The notes beneath the pieces are model-generated. The model did no database searches. It was not told the origin of the DNA and was given only the letters and a program-made list of their open reading frames with translations. A stretch of DNA of 64,000 nt from Coenobita brevimanus (taxonomy: Eukaryota > Arthropoda > Malacostraca > Decapoda > Coenobitidae): positions 34,887,046 to 34,951,045 of the forward strand of contig CM064715.1 of assembly GCA_032717465.1 (NCBI GenBank). The letters are read 5' to 3'. How positions within the stretch are numbered: position 1 is the first letter of the stretch; every line of letters begins with the position of its first letter. Shown piece after piece: positions 55,707 through 64,000 of the stretch. Both the position numbers and the translations under genes were made by a program.

Positions 55707-56559
55707 AGCCCCTCCGTGGCTGTCGGGATCTGGTGGCAGGCCCTGGCACTATTTTTATCAGATTTCGAAAATGGAATTTTTTCTTCTTACCAACTTGAAG
55801 AGAAATGTCTGGTGCACCTGGCAATACAATTTTTTGCTTCCAAAACCCATCATGTGCTTCGCAGTGAAGTGCGAAAAGCTTTGGAAAATGACTGTTTACA
55901 AGCAGGTGAAGAATAAGCAGATAAGAGAAAGCTCGCACTAAGAAATATCCATATACTCCCCCCCCCCCACAAAAAAAATCAGTGGTGCTGAAATGACTAG
56001 ATATGTGTATTATAAACAGAATCAGTACATAATATGGGCGATCCTATTTTGAAAAAATGATTTTTTTTTGACATTTTTTGATGTTTATGGTGTATATGCA
56101 AGTATCGAGTTATTTTTGTTGTCTGATTGGTTTAGTATGTGTCCAAAGAGAGGTGAGAAATGGTATTTTTATACTTCAACCAGGTAAGGGTCCTCCTTTG
56201 TGTATACAGGCTGAATAGCAGCGGCTAAAATTCGATAGGCCTTCTTAGAACTGGTCACCGTCGTCTACCGGCTTGTTGCATCAAACATATCACTGAATGT
56301 AGTTTTTCTGCCCTCATCCACCCTTCTTCCTTTCATACCCAGACTCATCCAGTCTCATACAGCACAGCCCGTCAATTCCGCCCATCCCTCTGCACCCCAT
56401 TCCTCTCGGTTGTGAGTGATTCGACGATCCATACTGCAGTTCAGACCCCACACAAGGAGAGAGTTGAGAACACTAGGTGATAGAGCTGGAAACCTGGCCA
56501 ATTGTACCATGCCTCACTCAGTCAGCTGTTTCAACTGACAGTGCATCAATGCTATCTGC
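55707..56559. other. No feature recognised
   Basis: No protein or repeat supported between the duplicated segment and LINE J3. Contains a C run at 55960-55968. Confidence 0.4.
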
Positions 56560-56568
56560 AGAGGAAAA

Positions 56569-58236
56569 GACGACTCAAGATGCCTGGAACCACTGTCTGA
56601 CTCTCTTCTTCTTCATTTCTGCAACATTCGTGGCCTTTCCTCTAACTTTCGCTCTGTTGAGCACCACCTCTCCTTCTCTAAACCTCACCTTCTTTTTCTA
56701 ACTGAGACTCAGCTGTCTGAGGTAACTGACAGCAGACCCTCTTCTGTATCCTCCTACTTTCTCTATACTCATTTCAAAGCCAAAGATGGCTGTTGTGTAT
56801 ATATACGCAACAACTTATCTTGCTCTCGTGTTCCTGAACTTGATTCTTCCGAATTCTCTACACTCTGGCTTCGGCTTTCCTGTCATTCTCTGACTAAATA
56901 TATCTGTGCTGTTTACTTATCTCCTAATTCTACTGACTATCAAAAATTCTTTGACTATCTTACTTCCACGATGGAACACATTCTATCCATTTCTCCTTTC
57001 TCTGAACTCTCCATTCTAGGAGATTTCAATGTTCACCACCACCTTTGGCTCTCCTCTCCTTTCACTGATCCACCTGGTGAACAAGCCTACACCTTTTCTA
57101 TCCTTAATGACCTAGAGCAGCTTGTACAGCACCCTACCCATAACCCTGATTACCTTGGAGAGAGTTCCAACAAACATGACATCTTCCTTACAACTAATCC
57201 TTCAGCTTACACTGTTAATCTTTTCTCTCCGTTGGGCTCCTCCGATCACAACCTTATCACCTTAACCTGTCCTATCGCTCCAGTAAGGCCTGCGGACCCT
57301 CCAAAGAAACTTCATCTGTGGCACTTTGGAGCTGCGGACTGGGAGGCCCTCAGACAGTACTTCTTTGATTTTCCCTGGAATGATTATTGCTTCCATTGCC
57401 GGGAGCCATCTGGGTGTGCCTTGGGCATTACAGAGGTTATTCTTTCGGGCATGTAAGCATACATTCCTTTCTCATATCCTTTGACTAATGCACGAAAGCC
57501 TTGGTTTAATCACGCTTGTTCTAATGCTGTCCGCAACGAGGAGAGGACCTATATAAGGTACCGGAACCAACCCACCCCTGAATCACATCTTTTATATGTT
57601 TCTGCCCGGAATCGTGCTAAGTCTGTTCTTCGCTCTGCTAAAAATAATTTCATCCGTACTAAGTGCTCTCAACTCTCTAACTCGAATTCTTCCCGCTCCT
57701 TCTGGCACCTTGCCAAAAACCTTTCTAACAACTTTACCTTATCATCCTTCCCTCCTCTTTTCTACTCTGATGGCTCTGTAGCTATTTCTTCTACTGATAA
57801 AGCAGATCTCTTCACTCAGACTTTCTCCTCCAATTCCACCTTAGACGATTCTGGTGCTGTTCCTCCATCACTTCCCCCCTCTGACTTCTTCATGGCTGAC
57901 ATTAAAATTTCTTCAGCTGATGTATTTTCTGCTGTCACAGGCCTCAATACTAATAAGGCATATGGGCCTGATGAAGTCCCTCCTGTTGTTCTCAAGAACT
58001 GTGCTTCTGTGCTTACACCCTGCCTAGGCAAACTCTTTCGCCTTTGTCTGTCATCTTGTACCTTTCCTTCTTGCTGGAAGTTTGCTCTCATTCAGCCTGT
58101 CCCAAAGAAGGGTGACCATTCCCAACCCTCTAACTATCGTCCAATTGCTTTAACATCCTGTATCTCAAAAGTTTTCGAGTCTGTTCTTAATAGAAAATTT
58201 TTTAAAGCATCTTTCCTATCACAACCTTCTTTCTGA
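56569..58236 (+). pseudogene. LINE J3 endonuclease and RT N-terminal half
   Basis: One frame open from upstream of 56569 to 57453 with [29 protein letters not shown] and [13 protein letters not shown] at 57454-57456 replaces a GAA of J1 (SGMEAY). The same frame continues with [35 protein letters not shown] and breaks near 58200, where an extra T (gaaaattttttaaag against gaaaacttttaagg in J1) shifts it. The first Met of the frame (56971) is internal to the endonuclease and is not the real start. Confidence 0.88.
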
Positions 58237-59449
58237 TCGTCAGTATGGGTTCTGTCAGGGATGCTCCACCGGCGATCTTCTCACCTACCTTTCAGACTCC
58301 TGGTCATCTTCCTTTCGGGACTTTGGCGAAAGCTTTGCCATTGCACTTGACATCTCTAAGGCTTTCGATCGAGTCTGGCATAAATCTTTAATTTCCAAAC
58401 TGCCCTCTTACGGTTTCTATCCTTCTATCTGTGCCATCATCTCTAGCTTCCTTTCTGGTCGATCTATAGCCGCTGTTGTAGACAGCCATCTTTCTTCTCC
58501 TAGATCTATTAACAGTGGTGTTCCTCAGGGCTCTATCCTATCACCAACTCTCTTCCTTTTATTCATCAATGACCTTCTAAGCTGTACATCTAACCCTATC
58601 CACTCATTCGCTGATGACTCCACCCTTCACCTTTCCATTCGGTTCCCGCAACGTCCATCTCAGCAGTTACTTCAGCAAACAAGGGATGAGGCTATGGCAC
58701 ACCTAATGTCTGACTTGGCTCATATCTCTAACTGGGGTAAAAATAATCTTGTTTTTAACGCATCAAAGACTCAGTTTTTGCACCTATCAACCCGACAAAA
58801 TCTTCCACAGGTATACCCACTAATGTTTGATAATATTCATCTTAATCCTGCATCATCCTTGAACATGCTTGGGGTTTCATTTACTCGGGACTTATCTTGG
58901 AAAGATCATATTACATCTCTTGTAAAATCTGCTTCCAAGAGATTGGGTGTGCTAAGCTGACTCCGTTCCTTCTTTACCCCTGCACAATTGTTGACTCTAT
59001 ACAGGGGTTTTATCCGCCCCTGTGTAGAGTACAACTCTCATGTGTGGGGAGGCTCCCCACATACAGCTCTTCTCAATAGGGTGGAGTCAAAGGCTTTTCG
59101 CCTCATTAACTCTCCTCCTCTTACTGACTCCCTTCAACCTTTGTCTCTTCGCCGCACTGTTGCATCTTTATCTCTTTTCTATCGCTGCTTCAATGGTCGC
59201 TGCTCCTCTGAACTGTCTGCATGCATTCCTCCACCCCTACGACGGACGCGTAGCACCCGTCTAGCAGCAAACTCTCATCCCTTTTCTGTCCAACTCTCTA
59301 ATGCAAGAGTTAACCGTTACTCCCAGTCCTTCATTTATGCAACAGGTCAACTCTGGAACTGTCTCCCTCTGTCTGTATTTCCTACTTCCTATGATCTCCA
59401 GTTTTTCAAACGCAGTGTGTCCAGGCATCTGGAAATGATCGGATCTTGA
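58200..59449 (+). pseudogene. LINE J3 RT core and C-terminus
   Basis: In the shifted frame: [46 protein letters not shown], catalytic [44 protein letters not shown] at 58958-58960, then GFIRPCVEYNSHVWGG and the distal region to RHLEMIGS, stop 59447-59449. Except for the TGA it is open for about 1.25 kb. Confidence 0.88.
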
Positions 59450-59546
59450 ATTTGGCTCTCTCTTATATTTTGTTTTTCTCTTGGAAGGAATAGCTTTGCA
59501 GGCTCGTTGCCTTTGGTTCCTTCTTCCTCACATAGAAAAAAAAAAA

Positions 59547-60010
59547 TGCTTACCCCTCCCCCTCCACATATACACTCCCACTCGAGGAAGCTAGAGGTAT
59601 GAGGAAGGTTCATCACATTAAGTAAAAATTGGAGGAAACAACAGTGCTGTCATTTCTTGACAAAGAAAATGGGCATGGGGAAATTAAATAATTTCGTCTG
59701 TGTTGAGGACAAAATTAAACATTTTCTTAATAACCATTTCCTTATTCCACCCCTTACTGTTCACTAAAATTTCACTTATCATTGGTAGTCTCTGACTGTC
59801 TTTCCTCCAGTGCTGGGACCAGCACCATGGTGGTAGGTAATGAAGGCACACGGTAAGTTTTAAAACTTTTTATTTTGTAATACAGTGTAATAATTCTTTG
59901 TTATATAAAGAAATAAAAGGTTAATCATTGCTAGCGGTTACGAAAATTGATCAAAGGTGTATCAATTCATTTGCTATAAACAGCATCAATTTCATACCAG
60001 GTTATAGTAA

Positions 60011-60011
<1 letters not shown>
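59547..60011. other. No feature recognised
   Basis: No coding or repeat signal supported. Confidence 0.4.

Positions 60012-60077
<66 letters not shown>
60012..60077 (+). repeat. (CA)n microsatellite
   Basis: About 32 CA units with one G near the end. Confidence 0.97.
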
Positions 60078-60900
60078 TATTCCTTCTTAAATACAACTGC
60101 ATTCAAAATACAGCTTCCAAACCCAAACTGACAGTATATGCATTTGTTACACGCTCTGCTTCATGCATGAAAGGAAAACTAGTGGCAACAATAATTATTC
60201 TCAATATAAATATTGCATCTCAAGGCAATATACTGTACATGTAAAGAAGTGGACAAACACATGTATAAGTGCCTTTGCGAAAACCTTCAAATAGATGTAT
60301 TCATGCACTAGAACCAACCAATACACTTTGAAACACACGTCAGAACAGATGTCAAATGCTTTCTTATAGCACATGCATTAACATATAACAGACACCAGGA
60401 CATAACACAAGACAGAAGCCAAAACTTTTGTTGTAATTCGCATACATACTGTGACAAACATTAGGACACGAGAAGCCTGTTACCAAGAAATATTCAAACA
60501 CAAAACATATTTAATAGGTTTTCTTATAATAGGTCTACATCCTTTATCCTTTGACATATAATAACACTTGCTAATAACATTTTTGCAGCACACGCGGTAT
60601 CATCAGTAACATTTGACCGACACCAAAAATTATGTGGTGGCGTAAAGAGGACAGATACAGAAGGCAGTTTCCTAGTACACCTAGTCACTCATATGTAGGG
60701 CTCGTCTCGTTAACCCCGACAAACCAGATTAAGTGAATATAATGCACCACAAATGAATTCTTCTTTCTTTCAACAGGTGACTTTGGGTTATTAGATTATA
60801 GTGGAGGCGAAGGGAATCGTGGACTGGAGAGGGAGCGGGGAGAGGGAAGTGATAACGGATACTTGGTAGTAGTGAAAAAGATATTTGATTCAAGTTAGAT
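60078..60900. other. No feature recognised
   Basis: AT-rich; nothing supported. Confidence 0.4.
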
Positions 60901-61223
60901 GACTAAACCAATGTTTCTCAGCTGGTGGTCCATGGTGACTTTTTGGGTGGTCCACAGGACGTTCACTATATTTGGTATTAAACTGGAGATTGGTGCATAT
61001 ATTTTTAAAATTTATTGAAAATGCAGTACGAAAAATGTTGTCAATATAAATAATTGTCCATTCATTTTCTTGTATTATTCCTATTTAAGAAAATAGTTTT
61101 CAAACCAAAATGTTTGTTGTATGCTTTATTTATCTTACTCAAAAATGAAATGGTCCACGATATTTCTCTTAATTGGACTGGTGGTCCGTGGCCTGAAACG
61201 AGTTGAAAACCACTGGACTAAAC
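60901..61223. mobile_element. hAT-type MITE with 8-bp target-site duplication
   Basis: GACTAAAC occurs at 60901-60908 and 61216-61223. Between them a 307-bp element starts CAATGTTTCTCAGCTGG and ends (reverse complement) CAGTGGTTTTCAACTCG; both ends carry a TGGTCCA/TGGTCCG block (ggtggtccatgg and, reverse-complemented, cacggaccacc). The CAGTGGTT(C/T)TCAA terminus and the 8-bp duplication are typical of hAT elements. No transposase is encoded. Confidence 0.88.
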
Positions 61224-61831
61224 AGTATACTATTTGTTAAAAAATAGTTTTCATCTAGAAGCATCAGTCAAAAATTATGTTGGTCTCCACTTATGAGGCT
61301 ACGTCAATGTTGCCAGGAGGAACAAGAGTTAACAGCGTGTAATTTGCTTACTGAGCACAAGCCTGAATCATGTGATAGAAGAGATAATGTTATACCACTA
61401 CAGGATAAACTACAACTGCGCATCATGGTTAGAGACATGCAGTTTATAGTCACGGTGTTTCTGAACAGTAAATGTCACAAATATTTTCTCCCTCGTCCTC
61501 CCTCCTTCCTTCCCTGATTACTGAACCTTCTACCTCACCCTCATCGTAAAATATAGGAGGCATATGAAATATCCAACCATTTCTGTACTCACATAGGCAT
61601 GTGTAGACTACCTTTAGTTAAAGCTAGATAGACATGTGTCCTTAGACGTTCCAAAAAGCAAATATGGTAACCATCGTTTCAAACCAGATAATCTAACGTC
61701 ATTCTAAAGCAGAAACAAATTGTACACACAAACACACAGGGAAACACTCACATACCAACATAAATGCACACATTATCACACTGGAACACACAAAGCACAA
61801 AAAAAACTTCATATTCAAGCATAAATATGTC
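61224..61831. other. No feature recognised
   Basis: No coding or repeat signal supported. Confidence 0.4.
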
Positions 61832-62061
61832 TATCTATCTATCTATAGCCCGACGCCCTAATCCCGCAAAGGGTGGCCGCAGACAAAACGCCTCCAAGTC
61901 ACTCTGTCACCCACCATTTGACTCCCCTCCCCCCAACTCACCCCCCCCTCCCTCATATACCTCTCAACTCCATCCCTCCACCTCATCCTCGGTCTACCCC
62001 TCCCTCTCCCTCCCTCCACCTCACTTACATACACCCTCTTAGTCAGTCTTTCATTCTCCAT
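61832..62061 (-). mobile_element. LINE M3: 5'-truncated RTE-like LINE 3' end
   Basis: Plus strand starts (TCTA)n and tagcccgacgccctaatcccg and ends ctttcattctccat. Minus strand encodes MENERLTKRVYVSEVEGG and GRPRMRWRDGVERYM. Almost identical to LINE M2 (32438-32744) but lacks a 24-bp duplicated C-rich segment (cccccctccaactcac) and is truncated about 55 bp earlier. No target duplication recognised. Confidence 0.9.
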
Positions 62062-62198
62062 GTAAGAAACTAAAATAAATTTGCATAAGCGCACACACAA
62101 ACGCAAAAACACATACAAGCACAAAAACATGCATGACCACCCTCGCACATAAATACACAGAAACACATTAAACGCAAAAGCTCATGCACAAACGCACA

Positions 62199-62257
<59 letters not shown>

Positions 62258-62392
62258 TTCTACTTGTCCTCGTAATATAAATTTGAATAAAACATTTCCC
62301 ATGACCAGTATCACGGCTTAGAGAAAGCTAACGTATACTTTAAGCAGTTGTATAAGAACTAGCATATAAGCTCATCTTCAGTTATACCGCCT
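62062..62392. repeat. ACAC/AAACGCA-rich stretch and (GA)n
   Basis: Loose CACACAAACGCAAAAACACA words at 62084-62200, then (GA)n at 62202-62254. The remainder has no recognisable feature. Confidence 0.75.
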
Positions 62393-63064
62393 AAGGGTCA
62401 TCTCCCACACACCTCTTTTCCCTCATCAACCTATTATCGCCCCGTGAAACCATTTCCCTCCATGGATCAATTTTTTCCATAGACCTCATTTCCTCTTTGG
62501 ACCCATTTACCTCATGAACTTACGTACCCTTTGAAATAGTTTTCACCATGAACTTATCTTCCTCCTTGGACCTACTTTCTCCTATATGGGCTTATTTCTC
62601 ACATGGATCTTTCTTACCTTTGGCATATATATTCCCCATGGATTTCTTTTCCACCGTGGACTCATTTTCCTCGCGGACAAATTTTCACCCTAGTACCTAT
62701 TTTCCCCGGTGAACATACTTTCCTTCATGCTCCTATTTTCCACAGTGGGGCTACTTTCCATCATGGCGCTATTTTCCCAGATGGACCTACTGTAGTTTCA
62801 AACTATTGAAACATTTCCCCGATGGAATTATTAAACTTCCGCAAATACATATTTCCCTTTGTATCTATTTTCCTCACAGACCTATTCTTTCCTAAAGATC
62901 TCCCAGTGGAGAAACAGCAAATCTTAAAAATCCTAATTAATTTTACCCTTGAACAGACTTTGCCTTATGGATCCATTTTCCACTTGGGCCAGTTTTCACA
63001 AAAGATGCATTCCTCCATGAACCCATTTTCCCACATGGACCTGTTTTAACAATCGAGCTATTTA
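62393..63064 (+). repeat. Degenerate 17-18-bp minisatellite within a composite repeat, unit 1
   Basis: Opens cctaagggtcatctcccacacacct and continues as about 35 imperfect copies of CTATTTTCCCCATGGAC, e.g. ctattttccacagtgggg, ctactttccatcatggcg, ctattttcccagatggac (18 bp each). The open frames in it repeat every six codons and are a by-product. Confidence 0.87.
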
Positions 63065-63400
63065 CACCATGAACCCATTTTCCCCCGTCCACCCGCATAT
63101 CAACCCACAAACCTACTCACTCATCCAGTGTAGTTAGCCCATCTTTTGCCTTGTCTTCTGGGAAATCACACATCCATCCACGCACTCACATGTCCCATCC
63201 ACTGAACCCACCTACCGACTCATGAAGCCAACCCACCCACCCAGTCCATCACACAAACCTCACCCTGCCTGCCCACTCACCCACCCCACCACCCTGACCA
63301 CCAATCCACCTACCCTCATTTGTAGCCTATCCCATCCCCTCACCCACTATCCATTCAACCACCCATCTATTCATCAACCTACCCACCTGGCTACTTACCT
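63065..63400 (+). repeat. CCCACC/CACTCA-rich tract of the composite repeat
   Basis: Follows the minisatellite and ends in ccagcaggatgcc before (CA)n, as at 28966-28987. Confidence 0.78.
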
Positions 63401-63418
63401 TCACCAGCAGGATGCCTT

Positions 63419-63443
63419 ACACACACACACACACACACACACA
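63419..63443 (+). repeat. (CA)n microsatellite
   Basis: About 12 CA units. Confidence 0.95.
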
Positions 63444-63493
63444 GCTGCTTTTATAGGACAGAGCAGCACACAAGCCCATCTCTGGCTAAACTC

Positions 63494-64000
63494 CTTAGGG
63501 GTCATTCCCCCACCCACCTATTATTCCCTTAGAACCTTTTTCATTCCAATGACTCACTTTCCTTCAACGATCTACTTTCCCTCTTGAATCAGTTGTCCAC
63601 CAGGGACCCATGTTTTCCGACAAATTTTTTTCCCATGGACCTATTTTCTGCGTTATGTACCTATTTTACCCATGCACTTACTTTCCCCATGGGCCAGTTT
63701 TACCCCTTGAGCTTATTTCTTACCATGGACTTATTTTTTCCCCATTGGCCTACTTTCACTTCAATTATGTAACTTCTTCCTGGATCTAGTTTCCATATAG
63801 ATTTTTTTTCTCCATGGACCTACTTTATTCATTGCTTAATTTTTCACTATGGACATTTTTTTTTTCCATGGGGACAACAAATTCTCATGAGCCTATTTTG
63901 TCCCATGAACCTACGAGTATTTCGTCCATGGACTTTTTTAATCCTCTGCCACTAAGTTTCAACTTGGACCCACATTTCCCATGAATGTATCCCCCATGGA
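63494..64000 (+). repeat. Degenerate 17-18-bp minisatellite, composite unit 2 (runs off the window)
   Basis: Opens ccttaggggtcattccccc and acccacct, matching the start of unit 1 at 62393, then resumes the CTATTTTCCCCATGGAC pattern to the end of the window (e.g. ctattttacccatgcac, ttactttccccatgggc). Spacing between the two openings is about 1.1 kb. Confidence 0.85.

Larger units (their letters stand above)
56560..59546 (+). mobile_element. LINE J3: third copy of the Jockey/CR1-like LINE
   Basis: Similarity to J1 starts at gacgactc (56569; 5418 in J1) and runs to the common 3' UTR, finishing cttcttcctcacatag and an 11-bp A run at 59536-59546. Four lesions: TAA at 57454-57456, a one-base insertion near 58200, a FADD instead of YADD box (probably tolerable) and the TGA at 58958-58960 shared with J1. 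Confidence 0.92.

Noticed and set aside
55485..55941. 143-codon plus-strand frame after the first duplicated segment
   Set aside because: No recognisable domain, overlaps the second duplicated unit and is read differently in its sister unit, so a gene is not supported.
62603..63049. Proline/phenylalanine-rich frames with a six-residue period
   Set aside because: The period is that of the 18-bp minisatellite; the frames break with every unit-length change.

Overview
The window is animal nuclear DNA made almost entirely of transposable elements, their decayed remains and simple repeats. No intact single-copy host gene, tRNA gene, CRISPR array or prokaryotic operon is visible. The density of (TA)n and (CA)n arrays, the Jockey/CR1-like and RTE-like LINEs, the Ty3/Gypsy elements and a Penelope-like fragment point to an arthropod, most probably a decapod crustacean (crab, shrimp or crayfish). 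That placement is inference from the repeat families.

Layout. 0.1-4.5 kb: a truncated Ty3/Gypsy element (Gypsy-A) with 5' LTR candidate, gag, protease and the first residues of RT, inside a 49-bp direct repeat. 5.3-8.4 kb: LINE J1 (Jockey/CR1-like endonuclease + RT). 9.2-15.5 kb: Gypsy-G copy G1, minus strand, two LTRs. 15.6-17.1 kb: two LINE-K 3' ends separated by (TA)n. 17.6-18.7 kb: RTE-like LINE D1. 18.7-26.95 kb: a minus-strand RTE-like LINE (M1) split by LINE J2 and by the nearly full-length LINE B. 27-31.8 kb: fold-back elements, microsatellites, CCCACC-rich DNA. 31.8-33.9 kb: a decayed protein-coding repeat carrying a TSD-flanked LINE tail. 35.0-37.6 kb: LINE C. 38.4-41 kb: dispersed repeats, a fold-back element and a Penelope-like endonuclease remnant. 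42.7-49.75 kb: a chain of (TA)n arrays holding a 5S-rRNA-derived SINE, Gypsy-G copy G2 and a short RTE 3' end. 50-56.5 kb: hexamer repeats, an inverted repeat, a GTGA-rich tract, an 17-18-bp minisatellite split by LINE D2, and a ~340-bp-spaced duplication. 56.6-59.5 kb: LINE J3. 60.9-61.2 kb: a hAT-type MITE with 8-bp target duplication. 62.4-64 kb: a composite higher-order repeat.

Most interesting points. (1) Both Gypsy-G copies have the order gag-protease-integrase-RT-RNase H, that is integrase before RT as in Ty1/copia, together with a SCAN-like gag; this is the Gmr1-like arrangement of Ty3/Gypsy elements. Comparing the lesions of the two copies suggests the parent had one continuous gag-pol frame. 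(2) The 5S-derived SINE ends in a block that matches the 3' end of the RTE-like LINE M family in the same window, which suggests LINE-dependent mobilisation. (3) The (TA)n arrays have been hit repeatedly, with Gypsy-G inserted at ATAT. (4) Nested LINE insertions can be ordered in time. Every autonomous element seen carries stops or frameshifts, so none looks active here. All alignments were made by eye; identities are approximate.
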